A stretch of 64,000 bases of DNA from Heterodera schachtii (GCA_023374025.1 SIJG01000001.1:2727787-2791786); one strand, 5' to 3'; shown: positions 22,819-35,702, numbered from the stretch's first letter. Notes: generated from the sequence alone by a model not told the origin. Program-made: numbers and translations.

Positions 22819-23320
22819 TTAGGGAAATTCTGTGCTCAATTCTTTGGTTGCGTATGGTCCGCCGTTGCGTGTGTAATATTGGGGATAATACTGCTGTTGT
22901 TGCCGCACTTCGGACCTTTCTTTTTGTTGTCTCTGCGTGGAAAATATTTTTTATTTTAATTAAAATTTAAAAATAATTTAAATTTATTATTATTTTTTGA
23001 TTAAAATATTTTATTCGAACTGAATAAAGCAGCCAAAGACCGGCGACAACGCAAGTGAGAAAGAGACAGCCGACGATCAGCAGAACGACCACCAAAATGA
23101 TCTGAAAATGGAAATTGGGGAATGAACAATAAACAAACTTTGAAAATGAATGAAAAAACGGACACTTTTCATTATATTTAAATGTAATTTAATTATTATT
23201 GAAATGGCACTTTTCCCCAATTTTTATATTCAAAATGTTTTAATTGCCACTCGCCTGTGAACCGTAGTAGCCACCGTAGCCATAGCCGTCGTAGTAACCA
23301 CCACCGTAACCTCCCCACAT
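22819..23320 (-). CDS. Small Gly/Tyr-rich single-pass membrane protein
   Basis: Predicted 86-residue protein from three exons: 23320-23255, 23101-23021 and 22932-22819 (261 nt, phases close). The first 22 residues are almost only Gly and Tyr (start M-W-G-G-Y-G-G-G-Y-Y). Then comes one hydrophobic helix beginning I-I-L-V-V-V-L-L-I-V, then a Gln/Tyr-rich tail ending G-G-P-Y-A-T-K-E-L-S-T-E-F-P. The first intron has a GC donor (CAG|GCGAGT). I do not recognise the family. Its last exon and 3' UTR recur behind three FLYWCH genes. Confidence 0.65.
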
Positions 23321-24485
23321 TGAAAACGGAAGAGAGAGTTTTGTGTTTAATCTATTGGATATTGAGCATCATTAATTATTTTAATGATAATCCTATTAGC
23401 CTAATGTTTTTGTGTCCAATGCCAAATTATTATTTTATATTTTTTATTTATTTGTCATGGCAAAATGTTGGGGGATCAAATCGATTGGGACGAGACCAAA
23501 TAAAATTGGAAAATGCGCAGGGAATGCGAAAATGACGGGGGAGAGGGGGCGGCATGGGACAGCGATTTGGCAATTAACTTTTCTGCCCCGGGGGGCCTTT
23601 TCTTCGGTGTTTGGTCCCTTTGCGCGTTTTCTCTCCCCAAAAAAGGAAAGGACAACGCGGGCAACAACAGAAAATAACAAACAAAAATAAACAATCAAAC
23701 GGCCAAAAAATGCACAATTTGCTCAGGCATTCTCGACCATTTCATCTTAACCCCCCGGGGGCGGGGAATTGGGGGGAGAGGGAGAAGCAGCAGCAGGTAA
23801 AAGAGGAGAGCTGAGAGGGGGAAGGGGGGGGGGGAGAGGATAGAGAAGGAGAGAGGAGAGGATAGAGGAGAAGAGGGGGGGAGGGGGAGGGAGACAAGTC
23901 TAAGTGTCATAACTCATAACTTTCTTATAATCCAGAAAAAGTTAGTTCTTCTTTGAACTCAACAATTGAAATAATGGGCTAATAATAGAACATGTCAAGC
24001 AATGAACACGTCTTTATAAATTGGTTCTCAAAGAAAAAAGTTTAATCCGCGGCGGCGGCGAAATTGGAGCAATTTTAATTTTTTATTTTGGCAAAAAAAT
24101 AAATAAAAGTCACGGAAATCATAAAAAAGCAAAAGGAAAAGCGAATGAAAGAAAAGCAAAGGCAAAGAAAGGACTCATCACATTTTGTTGTGCGGATTGA
24201 ATGATCACAAAACCAAAGAAATGAAAATGGGGGGGGGGGGGGAAAGACGGGCGAATGAATTCGCACAAAAACGACGGAATGTGGCGAAGTGTAAACAGAA
24301 AAAAATGGGGGAAATGGGGGAGGGGGGCATTAACACTTTGCCAAGAATTGGAATGAAAATGAATAAATATCATTCAGTTGGTCTGTCAATGGTCATTTTT
24401 GGCACCGTTTCTTTCCCTTTTTCCTCCGTTTGTTTGCTGCAAAACCTTCGGGAAACGGTCGTAAAATGCCTGAATTGGCAGTCGG
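23321..24485. other. Purine-rich spacer
   Basis: No supported gene. Contains a GA-rich tract at about 23760-23900 and a G run at 24230-24242. Confidence 0.5.
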
Positions 24486-26441
24486 TCATTGCTGGCACAG
24501 ATTTCCCACGCAATGCTAAAGCAGAAAATAGCCAATGGATTCATTTTGATGTGTTTTTTCAATTACCTTCGCCATTGCTCTTCGTTTTGCCAAAGTTCGT
24601 CCGTTGGACGGATTGAACAGGGCGAAAGGGGCGGCGAAATGGCTGAAAATGGAAATTAAAGGCAATCAGTCAGACACTGTCCGGGCCAACAACGGCACTG
24701 ATCAGCTTGGCGCTGTTCCTTTTTAGGGTTGATCACATCACTCTTCCTTGGCTTATAAGCCTTCTGATCAGTGCTGTTGTGATCACTGATCGTCTTTTTG
24801 CTTTCCCTTCCCCCATTTGCGCTGTTTTTCCCTTTCGCACCTTCCACTAAAATTGTGTCTCCGCCCCGCCGTTCTCTCTCCGCCTCGTCGTCTTCCGTCT
24901 CTTCGTCTCCCTCCGCATTTACAGTACCCTCAGTCGTTGTTTGGATACCGTACCGCCTTTTGAAATTGTTCAGCCACCGTTCCGAGAATTGGCATCGCTC
25001 TTTCCCTCCCTCTGCTTCTCTGTCGTCCCCTCTCTGTTCCTCGTCCATTCGCTCCTTTTCCCCCTCTTTTTCTTTGTCCTCTTTCATCCGTTTTCCATTG
25101 GCATTTTCTGTGCCCGCTGTTGTCAATTTCTTTGCCATTTTTCGAATCCATTTGTTAGACGCGCGTTCCCCCGCCGTCAATTGGTGCTGCACCAATTCGA
25201 ACAGTTGTTGTTCAATTTTGGGGAATTGGGGCCTAAATGGAAAAAAAAAATTGAATTTATCCGTTTAAGCGATTTCAATTTTAAATCCCCCCCCCTCTTC
25301 CCAATTTCTCACCTTCTCCCCGACCGTCCGCTCTTCAACGAGCCGGGCCTCGACCTTCTGATTCTGTCCGCTTTCTGAAGCCATCCGTTGAGCTGAAAAT
25401 GCTTTTTGTATTCCAACAGATTAGAATAGAATTTCCATTCACTGACCATTGATTTTGTGATTTGGAATTCTTTGCATGTCCTTAAATTTCGATTTGTTTT
25501 TTTCCCTTTTTCCCTTCTTCGACCTGTACTTATTTTGACCATTTGCCCAGAAGCTCTTCAGCACGAGCAGTTTGAATTCGCGCGGGTATGACAAACGGTG
25601 GGCCGTGCCCCCTCCGCCGGCACCGAATGCTTTTGAAGCGCCGCCCGGCGAAAGTTCGACGCTGCCGCTGCAACTGCCGCTGCTACTCGCGGAAAAGTCA
25701 GAAAAGGGCACTGAAAATGACCAAACTTTGGCATGGAAATAAATTTCGAAAATCGAAAAATCAAATATTTGTGCTAATCTCCTCTCATTTCATCAACATA
25801 TCCCTCCTATTATAATCATCATTGTTTATCCCATTCTCACTTTGCTGTTGGTGCTCTGACGAGGGCAACGTCGTGAAGCAGTTCAGTGCGTTTGCTGCTG
25901 CGTCTTTTTTCGTCCAATCGGCGGGGAAAAGAGGACGGAAATCGGGCGGAACACAAAGCGGAAGAACGGAGGGAAAGGCGGCGCCACTTTGGCCATTGGA
26001 AAGCGCACGGAACTGCTGCTGAAGGAGCACCAAAAGGAGCGCATTGAGAGGGGGCGAGGCGGAAGACGGATCAGACGAAGAAGAAGGGAAAGAGGAAGAA
26101 GCGGAAGAAGAAGCGGTGCCAAAAAAGGGAGGAGAAAAAATGCCGAGTTGATGGGCAAGAGACTGAAGCAGTTCGGGGTCAACTTGGAGAAGGTCAGAGA
26201 CGGCAGAAGCAGCAGAGGGCAGCAGAGAGGGGGGAAAAGCATTGCCGGGGGAAGAGGAGAAAGAAGAGGAGGACGAAGTTGGCATTTGGCCGAGGGAAAA
26301 TTCAAAGGGGGACAAAGCGGGCGGAGGAAGTCGAAAATGGAGAGAAGCATTTGAGGATGGGGAAGACGAAGAGGAAAAGCACGGGTCAGCACCAGGGCAC
26401 TCGCCGTTGTTGATCATTGATTGTACGCTGAACAAATCCAT
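24486..26441 (-). CDS. Brinker/CENP-B-type helix-turn-helix DNA-binding protein
   Basis: Predicted sequence-specific DNA-binding protein. Exons: 26441-25841, 25710-25524, 25480-25447, 25392-25313, 25232-24678, 24642-24567 and 24515-24486 (1563 nt, 520 residues, phases close). Residues 1-200 are Ser/Pro-rich and disordered. Around residues 235-290 a Brinker-type domain reads Y-P-R-E-F-K-L-L-V-L then W-L-Q-K-A-D-R-I-R. It is followed by a CENP-B-type second domain (P-K-I-E-Q-Q-L-F-E-L-V and, later, F-S-E-R-W-L-N-N-F-K-R-R-Y). There is no DDE transposase domain, so this looks like a host factor or a domesticated one. If the last two short introns are not used, the protein stops at 24656; the alternative C-terminus has several Cys and His. 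Confidence 0.75.
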
Positions 26442-28622
26442 GGGATGGACGGCAAAAGAAATAATGCCCGGGGCGCGGGGGTCAGCAGAGAGAGAGAGAG
26501 AGAGAGGCGGATGCCCTTCTCACAATCAGTCGGTCCGATTGTCCGTCAGCCACGCTTTTTAAATGAGACAAAGTGTCGTAAGGGCGGGACTTAAAAAGAA
26601 TGGACTGACTGTCCCTCCTCTGTCCCCCCCCCTCTGCCGGTGTCCTTCCCCCCCCCCCCCAACAAATGGTGGCCTTTCCTTCCCTTTCCTCAAATGGAAT
26701 CCCTCCCAAAATCCTCCCCCCCCCCTCGTCCATTCAGTGAAATTCAGCCCCCAATTTCGCCTCCCATCGGCGCGCGACTCTTTTGCGCAAATGGTGGGAA
26801 ATGAGTGGGGGAAAGGAAGGGAAGGGAAAGGAAAGGCGCCGACGGACGAATCCCCGCGGGGGGACGGGGACGGACACTCATTGTGAGCAGCAGCAGAAGT
26901 TGTGCCCAGCAAAGTTATTTGGTTGCAAGGTCATAAGCAAAAGGAAGGGTTGAAAAGTGAAGGGAAAGGGGGAGGACTTTAAAATTGGGGGGAGAGAGTG
27001 GACAGAATGAGTGACAGTGACAGCTGATCCAAGCGAAGACAAAACGCCAAAAGGTGGCGAAATCGACGGACGGACAAATTTGGCATTTGCCAAACAACAA
27101 AATGCAGATTCAGCGCCATCAGAAAACAGCAATTTGCACGGGTCCGGGTGTTTCCGGGTCCACAAAAGCCGGATCCGGGTCCAATTTTTTCAACAAGGTC
27201 AACCGGGTCCTGAAAAACATTAATTTTGAAAACAATTCACTAAAGAATTGTGATTTACAATTATTAAAATAAAATATTTCGATAGATTAATAGAAAATCA
27301 AGTAATATTTTTTGAAAACTTCAAAAGACACAAAAAATTTAAAAAATAAATTTTTAAAATTTCAAAAGATTTTTCCAAATTATTTGAGTTTTTAATTTCT
27401 TAAAATTAATTATTTCATGAAATGAGAGGTCATTTTACAAATTTATAAAATTCCTTCTAAAAAATGAATTATAAAATCCATTTAATAAGAGATCATCTTT
27501 TAGAAAAATGTCAACCCTTTAATCTCATTCACAGCAGTTGTCAACATTATTGCAACAGTTCCATCGGATGTTGGCACTTTTTCCGAATTGTGCCAATGTC
27601 CCTTTTTTCCCTTTACTTTATTCTCCCCCCCCCTTTTTCCAATGCTTTTCCTCCCCTTTTTTCTCTCCTCCGTTCCCTTTTTTTCTCCAACGAACGAATT
27701 ATGTAATTAATTTGTTACAATTGAATTGAAATGCGAATGAATGAATGCTTAGCCTTTTCCACTTCTTCTTCTGCTGTTTGGTGATGACCTTGTCCCTATT
27801 TTTCCTATTTATTTCGTCCATTTTTTTTTTGTTTACGCCTTTCGACTGTCAAAAGTGCCTTATTTTCCCCTATTTTCGCTTGTTTTGCGCCCGTCACATT
27901 GGCGCTGACTGGCGCTGCTGGGAACGATCAGATACGACCGGCGGAGGCGAAGGCCGAAATTGCGCAAGACGATCGGATGATGGGCAAAAAAGGGGGGGGG
28001 GAGGGATGAAGGCCATTGGGAAAAGACGACGGAGGAGTGAATGGTCGGCGCCCGGGGGAGGAAAGGGGAGGGGGGTTATTGCTATTGCGTCCATTGTCAT
28101 TTGAATAGTGAAAAGACCCGGCCCCCCTCCCCCAATCTCGAGGGTTGCACAAGGGGAGAATTGGGGAGCGGGGGATGAATGACCTTGCGAGGGGGGGGGG
28201 GGGTCGGCTGGCAGAAAATCATTGGCATTGGCGAAACGATGCCGGGGGGAGGGGGCATTGAGTGGCGAAGGGTAAAAACCCCACCGGGCGACGGGTGGCC
28301 GGCGGTGCCGGGCATCGATCACTCCGCCGATGGACCACGCCAATCTTTCCCAAGTCTATTTTTGGCATCAACCAAACAAACGAAGGAATTTGTTAATTTT
28401 AAAAAATAATTGGAGAAAAAAATTAACGGAAAAAAAACTGACGGAGTTTTGAAGTGAATTGAAAGTTTTCCCATTTTTGTCCGATCCGATCAAAACAAAA
28501 AGAAACGCGCAACTTTAAAGAATAAGTCGTTTCAAAATTGAGATCAAAATTTAACAAAAATATTTTGAAAAATGACAAAATGCAGCGGGAAGACAATGGA
28601 AACTAATTGGTCATCATCGTTT
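26442..28622. other. GC- and pyrimidine-rich intergenic region
   Basis: About 2.2 kb with (GA)n at 26488-26503, several runs of C or G of 8-14 bases (26623-28205), and AT-rich DNA at 27230-27460. Long low-complexity Pro/Arg frames exist on both strands but have no splice or domain support. Confidence 0.5.
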
Positions 28623-31600
28623 TCAGTGCGTTCCGTCCGCAAGTTCCACCGTTAGTGTGGCCGTGTCCGACTCGTCGCACCATTGCTTTTTGGTGACCGA
28701 ATCCACAAAATAAACCTTTGCGCTTATTTTGGTGGCCTTCTACAAAAATAAAAGTTAATTTTCTCAAATTCATAAACAATTGCTATATTTTTGTATTTGA
28801 AAATCCAATTTGTCAAATTACATTTTAGAATTTTATCTGATAATTAATTCAGTGGGACTTTTCCCTATCAAAAATTAATTTACATTAATTATATTAAAAT
28901 GCTTAATTAAAATGTTATGGTCTCTTCTCCACCTGATGCACAATTTTGAGCAGAAATTGTGCCTTGAAATAGTTGTCTCCCTGCTCCAATTGGATGTTTT
29001 GTCGCTTTTCGGTGGGTGCCTAAATAATCATTTGTTAGCCATGGCATTTCCCTGATCATTGTAAATTTGTGGGACGTGCCGTGTTGTCCCTGCGCAAAGT
29101 GAGCACAACGCAAACACTTTCGATGGGCTTTTTGTTGTTCGATTCGATGACCCCCTCAATAATCACCGGCAAAAGGTCCATCGACGACACGCGGTAAACG
29201 CCGCGTCCGTCCGACGGTTGGGGCGAAATGATCAACGGAAAATGGGGAGAATTAATGCCGAAAGAGTTCATTTCCACTCACTTTTATTTTCGTAAATTGC
29301 ACCCTTTGGAAAAAAAAGCGAGGCAATCCGAGGGGAAAATCGACCAATTGTCTGAGCAAATTTCGCAGATTGTCAAGACACTAAAAAATGACAGAAAAAT
29401 TTTCAAAAATTGTAATTAACTGGGAAATTTTTTTAAATATTTTCTCGAAAAATTCATCATTTTACTTAAAATTAAGTATTTTTAGTGAGAGAGGAGTGGC
29501 AAAATGCCGTAAAATAATGTCCCTACGGTTTTGAGTTCGCGTTGCTTTGCCGTGTCGCTGTGAAATGCCAGCAGTTCCCCCCGCAGCCAACAGATCAGTG
29601 CGTTAAGGTTTCTGGTCTGGAAACTCGGAATGCAATTCTGCGTGCTTTCCCCCAAATCCTCAATTCGGATTTCGTTAAGCCTAAAGGGGAAAAAATGGAA
29701 ACATTTTTGGATTTTCATTGGATTTTTTTTTTTTTGTACATCGGACGCTCCTTTTTGGGAGCGATCAGAAAGTCCAAGTACTGTTCCAGCAGCAGACAAA
29801 TGCGAATCAGAAGGGCCATTTGGAGCAGTGTTTGTGTGTCGGCGTCGAATGATTTGCTGCACAATGTCACCCATTGCTGTCGCACTTCGCCAAGCTTTTT
29901 GTGCACTTCGGTCAACTTCAAAGGGAATTTAATAAGTGAAATGGAAAATAGCAAACGCCAAATAGATTTGTACTGTCGTACAGGGCTCGAAAACCGTGTG
30001 AAATTGGCCCAGTCCCTTGTACCCCAATACCAATTTGGCCCTTGCTTCCGACCTCTTCCAAAATAAACGGTGCTCTTCCGCTTGCCTCCATTTCATTGTC
30101 GGTGAACAGTTCCATTTCGATGGAGGACAACAGAAAACGGGTGCATTTCAGTGAAGCGAGCAGTGAAGAGACGTAATCGGCGGCGAACCAAAAGGGTTGG
30201 TCCTTTTCCGAGGGGACCAAAGCCTAGACGAAAAACGAAGGGATTAAAATTGACTATTTTCACCAAAGCCACTATCGCTTTATTTAATGCTATTCTATTG
30301 CAATGGCACCTTCAAATAGAGTGCCGCCCTTTGCAAAAGTGTCTCGGACCGTTGCAATTCTTCCACGGAAAAGACGGTGGGCTGCGAGTCGGCCACATAA
30401 GCGAGTGCCATTAGCCATGACTTTGTCTCCAAATTTTCCGTCTGACAATGAATAGGAGAAAAATCATAATTAGCAAAACAATGGCAATGAAAAAGAGCAG
30501 GCATTGCCAACAGTAACCCTCAACCCTCCTTAAATCAGCGCACTTTTGTTCGAATCCGTTGCAGCAACGGCAGGGCCAAGTGACGCCAGTGGCCATAACG
30601 GAGTGCGGAGCGGGCCATCTGATAAACGGTCCAATGGTCCATTTGCGGGAAGGACTCGTCGATGCGATCGATCAGCGAAGAAAGGGACGAATTTTGCACG
30701 TCAAAACAGGAGGAAGGCACAACGGAGAAGAGCAAGGAGAAGAAAATGGGAGGGAATTGGACAAAGGCGGGGGAGGGGGCGAAGAGAAAGCAATTGACGA
30801 GGGGAGACAAAACTGAAAAAGTGCCAAAGGGAAAGTGAATGAAAGTGCCAACACCAACCAAAAGTACGGCACTCTGTCCAATATTTGTCGCAAATGACCG
30901 CCAACAATTCCAACGGAAATTTGGAGGAGCAAAGGGAGAGAATCGCCGGCTCATCGGCGGAAGGCAATAAACTTTCTGTGAGACATTTTGCCAGACGAAC
31001 GGTACAAGTCGAACCACGGACAAACTTGGAGACAAGCGCAAAAAACTGAAAAACAAAAAAAGGAAAATCTAAGACGAAATATCGCTTTGTTACCCCGGCC
31101 CAAGGGAAAACATTTGAAAAATTTAACGGTTCCAACTCATAATGCAAATGAATAAAAATGTCCATGAAAATATGACAAATTTTCCTTGACTCTTGTTTAA
31201 TTTCGCTAGGGTTTTCGTTTTATGAAATTGCTGACCCTTTGACTGAGTTTCGGTTTGGAGAACGGAGTTGGCGGCGAATTCACAGCGAAAGAATGCGACG
31301 ACTCGCAGAGTGTTTCTACGCTAATTGCTTTGTTTTGTGTTGGTTGTTTCTATGTGCAACTCACTAATAATTGCATCGAAAATGGACGACCCAAAGAGTG
31401 AATTTGCCGTGGCACTTTGTTGGACCAAATTAAGCGCTAAAAAGTAAAATTAAATTAGGAAAAACGAAAACGAAACGGGGGAGGGAAAACAAACCCAAAT
31501 TGATGGCATGGATACGAAGCATAAAGTTAGCATCGTTCAGCAGAGAAATCCACTGGTGATTTTCTGAAAGTTTGGGCAAATTGAATAAAATAATAAAACC

Positions 31601-33791
31601 ATAAAAACTAAGGAAATACCGATCAAAAGTTTGTTGTGCTTTTCGGAGGTGGACAGAACCTCGAGGCATTGAAGCCACGCGCAAAGGACGGCGTTTGAGT
31701 TGAGACATTCAATTTGGACGTAAAAGTCACGGAGAGTCAAAAAATGGGGGGGGGGGGGAGGGGAGAAATGGATGAAAAATTGGGAAAATGGCAACGAATA
31801 CCAAAATGTGTTCTGTGCTCCAATGGGAGGGAAAGGCGGACAATTTGGACAAATTCAGCAAAACGCAGCGGAGCAACGGCTTATCCCCGTGGGAAATTGC
31901 CTTGGCAAGGCCACGCAACAGAATGGAAATCTGCAAAAAATGGAAAACAAATTAAAGGACAATATAAAAAACATTCATTCATCCGTTACTTTCCATCCTA
32001 AACGAATCTTTGTACTGTAAATTAATACTTTCATTTTTGAACTTTGGATTGAATTACAGTTAAAATTCGTTTCAATCAGTCCGATCATTCATTAATTATT
32101 GAAAAATATTACTTGGTCCGCTACATTTTGCTCCCCTCGGGACGCCAATTGCGTTAGACAACTGAAAATATAAAGGGGAAAATGTGGGCACTTTAGCAGA
32201 GGGATGACATATTTTCCAATTACTCTCTATAAGACAATTCAATTTATTGTTTGTTATTACTCGTAAATGACGGGGCGCAGTTTGTAGTCGGATGTGTCGA
32301 GGAGCGCCACTTCGAGTTCAAGACATTGTTTGGTCAGCGAAAGGTCCCTGAGGTTGGCCACGACGGCCATCAGTTCGGCCCTGACCCAATGGGTAAGGCG
32401 ATTGGAGCCGAACAGTTCGGCAATTTTGCGCAGAACCAACACGGAAAAGGGACTAAATAAAGGAACCATACATGAAAAAGGGGGGGGGGTCAACCGAAAT
32501 TTTTGCGAAGGGGTCTGGGAGGGGGGGTCGAGGGGGGGGTCAGCAGCCAATTTTGCGAAGGGGTCCCGGCCATGTAAACCGATGACCTTTTTTTTTTTTT
32601 GCTTTTCCAAAGCACTTTTTTTGCGGCGGGCTTTTTTCAAGAAAATTTCGCGAAAAGGGGGGCCGGCGGTGCCGGTAGGCGCCGCCGGGGAAAAATTTTG
32701 AAAATTTGAGTGCAATTTGTTAACAGATTTTCACCAAAAACTGCCGAATTTTGCGATTTTTTAGCAAGTGGACGCCTTTTTTGTTTATAAAAAAACGTTT
32801 TTTTTGCGGCGCGGTTTTGAAAAAAACTTTTTGGGGTCGGGGAGGAGGGGTTCGGCGGCGCCGATAGGCGCCGCCGGAAATTTTTTTTAAATTTTAATGC
32901 TATTTATTAGCTGATTTTGTCTAAAAAAATGACCAAATTTTGAGATTTTGGGCTAATTTTTTAAGAAAAAATAGAATTTTTGGGGCGCCGGCGGTGCCGG
33001 TAGGCGCCGCCGGGAAAAATTTTCAGAATTTTAATGAATTTTGTTAAGAAAATAGCCAAATTTTTCAAAAATTTCCCTCTTTTCCCCTTCGCCGGCGACC
33101 CCCCCCACCTCTTTTACACCGGCCCCCCCCCCCTCGATGCGAAGGGGTCCCCCATTTTGGGGCACTTTGCGGGCGAAGGGGGGGGGGGGTCGACCCCCCC
33201 CCCCCCTTTTTCATGTATGAAAGGAACCAAAAATTAATAAGCAATTGGCAAAAAAAAGAGAGGAAAATACACGGAATGCTTTGCCAATTCGTTGGCCGCT
33301 TGAATGGCCGCGGAAAGTTCGGTCTGATCGGCACAGTCCAGCGACTCAATGACGAGATTATGAACCAAAAAAGTGATGAAAATTGAACGCATTCAATCAA
33401 AAAACATTTAAATGCACCTTTTTGTCGTCGAATATCAAACGGCCAAGCGAAGCGAAAAAGAGCAGAGTCATCGAACGCGCTTTGTAATCGTTGGAATGGG
33501 ACACTTTCATAATGCAGCGGACAATGTCCTCCGACGGAATTGTGACGCCCAAATTGACGCCGCTGCACTCGCGGATGGCGGTGACAATGCGCAGCCGAAT
33601 GGCGTTCAGAGACTGCTCGAATTTGCGCCCGAACAATTCGCCTTGGAAGGCCTAAATAACAAGCGGAAAAAATGAGTAACTAAAAAGTGGTGGAATTGCC
33701 TGAGCCAATTTAAACAAAACGTTGTGGACAAAGCCGGGGAAAGGGTACTCGCGAATGAACCGAGCACAGTCCGTTATGGTTGTTAAGACAT
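28623..33791 (-). CDS. INTS7: Integrator complex subunit 7, 5' end missing
   Basis: Helical-repeat subunit of the Integrator complex, which cleaves nascent snRNA and attenuates transcription with RNA polymerase II; nuclear. Supported exons include 33791-33700 (E-Y-P-F-P), 33651-33418 (S-H-S-N-D-Y-K-A-R-S-M-T-L), 33365-33271, 32452-32261, 32161-32113, 31930-31802, 31737-31620, 31563-31495 and 31436-31365. An exon around 30700-30535 has H-W-T-V-Y-Q-M-A-R. The final exons have Y-F-K-A-Q-F-L-L (about 29020-28932) and end at the stop at 28623. All these words have counterparts in human INTS7. A 753-bp transposon sits in the intron after 33271. The intron after 33700 has a GC donor, and the introns before 33365 and 31737 lack AG at the 3' end. 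The first exon, and exons between 31365 and 29100, were not all resolved. Confidence 0.85.
32467..33219. mobile_element. 753-bp transposon in an INTS7 intron
   Basis: Inverted ends CATACATGAAAAAGGGG with an exact target duplication AAAGGAAC at 32459-32466 and 33220-33227. Inside are three tandem units of about 165 bp, each with an AT part and a palindrome of the form GCCGGTAGGCGCCGCCGG (near 32670, 32865 and 33000), plus long G and C runs. No coding capacity. Confidence 0.88.
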
Positions 33792-34220
33792 CTGCCAAAT
33801 TTGGGGATTGGAGGCCTGGAAAAGTGAAACAGAAGCAAATTTGAATGATATATTAATGGTGTTTTTAATAAACAAAGTGAATGCCTCGCTCAATTTTCAT
33901 TTGGATGGAATATTTGTGCCCTCCTTGCTGCATCATCACCACAAACTGAACTGGTGTACAATGAAAAACAGAAAAATACAAAGAAAAGCTGAAAGAATGC
34001 AAATTATTAAAATTTCAGGGTAAAATAAATTGCTGATTTAGGTGACTTTGCGGGATTAATCCCGCGTGATCCTGTCCAGCAAAAATTTTGAGTTTGACTC
34101 AATGTGACATTTGGTCATTTTTTAACAAAACCTGTTAAGAAACCAACCTCTCGCCAATCCTAACCCATCATCCCCTTTTCAAATGTTCCGCGAACCCCTC
34201 CTCTTTTAATCGGTTATAAT
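33792..34220. other. Region that should hold the INTS7 first exon
   Basis: No convincing start exon was identified. From about 34085 it becomes a dispersed repeat that recurs at 36733-37085. Confidence 0.4.
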
Positions 34221-35702
34221 TAGGGATACGATTTTTAGGTTCTAAAAACTGCCAAAATAGGTAGGCTGGCTCTAAAAAACCCCAAAAATAGGCACAAAAG
34301 TAGAAAATAGGCTCAAAAAATCCTCAAAAAAAGGCAATCATGAAGATCATTGGTCCCGAAATTTTTTAATTTTATTTTTTTTTCTGAAAATTTTTTAAAC
34401 AATTTTCTAGGGATGCTTTGAGGCGCTGAGGGTACTAGTGCAGTTGGTACGCCACAAAAAAAATATTTTATTTAAGTCGTCTAAAAAATGTTTCCAGGGT
34501 TTTCGGGAGCGCTGATTATGATTCCGACGTCCATTTCGACTAATTCAGAGTCCCGGACTCAAATTCGAACAGTTGGTCGAAGTCAAAAATTCTCAAAAAA
34601 CTTTTTCACCAAATAAATATGACCAACAATATGTCAAATATAGAGCAATTAATTTTCGCATGGACAAGAATTTTTCTACGTTGATATGATTAAGTTATTC
34701 CACTGAAATTGACCAATTAAATAATTTCACTGCTTTAAAACTTCATGAAAAACCCGCATTATTGAATGACGTTGGTAAGACTTTTCGACCAAATGTTCGA
34801 ATTTGAGTCCGGGACTCTGAATTGGTCAAAATGGAGGTCGGATTCGTAATCAGCACCCTCGAAAACCCTGGAAATATTTTTATATGACTTCAATAAAATA
34901 ATTTTTTTTTTTGTGGCGTACCAACTGCACTAGTACCGCGCTGAGTAGGAATCCGGACTCCATTTCGACCAATTCCGAATCCTTAACCCGAACTCGAACA
35001 TTTTTGCGAGAATTAAATTTTAAATTTTTTTAAAATTTCTCTTAAAACATTTTTTTAGTGTTTTGGGGGTTGCTGATCAAGAATCTGCCATTCATTTTGA
35101 TTAATTTCGAATACCGGACCCGGACTCGAACAAAAAACCGAAAATTCAAAATGCATTTTTATGTTCATTTTTTACATAATGACCATTTTTTGGTTTTGAA
35201 ATGGTTTTGTCTAAAGTTAACAACCCAGAAAACACTAAAAACATTGTTTTAAGAGAAATTTTTAAAAAATTTAAAATTTAATTCTCGAAAAATGTTCGAG
35301 TTCGGGTTAGGGATTCGGAATTGGTCGAAATGGAGTCCGGATTCGTGCTCAGCGCCTCAAAGCATCCCTAGAAAATTATTTAAAAAATTTTCAGAAAAAA
35401 AATTTAAATTAAAAAATTTCGTGACCAATGAATGATCTTCATGATTGCCAAAAAGATAAATATTTTTAAAATCACAAATTCTTGTCATAAATAAATTTTG
35501 GAGAAGAATTTTTGAAAATTTTTCGTTTCTTAGGAGTGTATTTTTGAAAAATTTCGAGCCGATTCTTAAGGGTTTATTTTTCGTTTTTATTACCTTTTTG
35601 TTAATAGGCAAAATGCCAAAAGAGACAAAAATAGGTTCTTTCAAAATTTTTAGGCTTTTTAGGCGCTAAAAATAAAAGCCTAGAAAATAGGCACTATAAC
35701 TC
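34221..35702. mobile_element. Foldback element with a nested insertion
   Basis: Left end TAGGGATACG after GTTATAAT. The repeat at 37060-37085 is a paralogous unoccupied version of this site. The arms are rich in the microrepeats AAAATAGGC and TTTTTAGG and pair over hundreds of bases (for example 34335-34430 with 35350-35450). The right end is degraded, with no clean TAGGG end or duplication. Another element (34431-34937) has inserted inside. Confidence 0.7.
34431..34937. mobile_element. 507-bp MITE, GGTACTAG termini, nested
   Basis: Inverted ends GGTACTAGTGCAGTTGGTAC with an exact duplication GCGCTGAG at 34423-34430 and 34938-34945. The core has the recurrent inverted TTCGAATTTGAGTCCGGGAC and TTTCGGG-GCGCTGAT segments seen in the other GGTA elements. 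Confidence 0.9.

Noticed and set aside
27894..28343. 149-codon Pro/Arg-rich frame on the minus strand
   Set aside because: The composition follows from GC-rich low-complexity DNA, with frames open on both strands and no splice signals.
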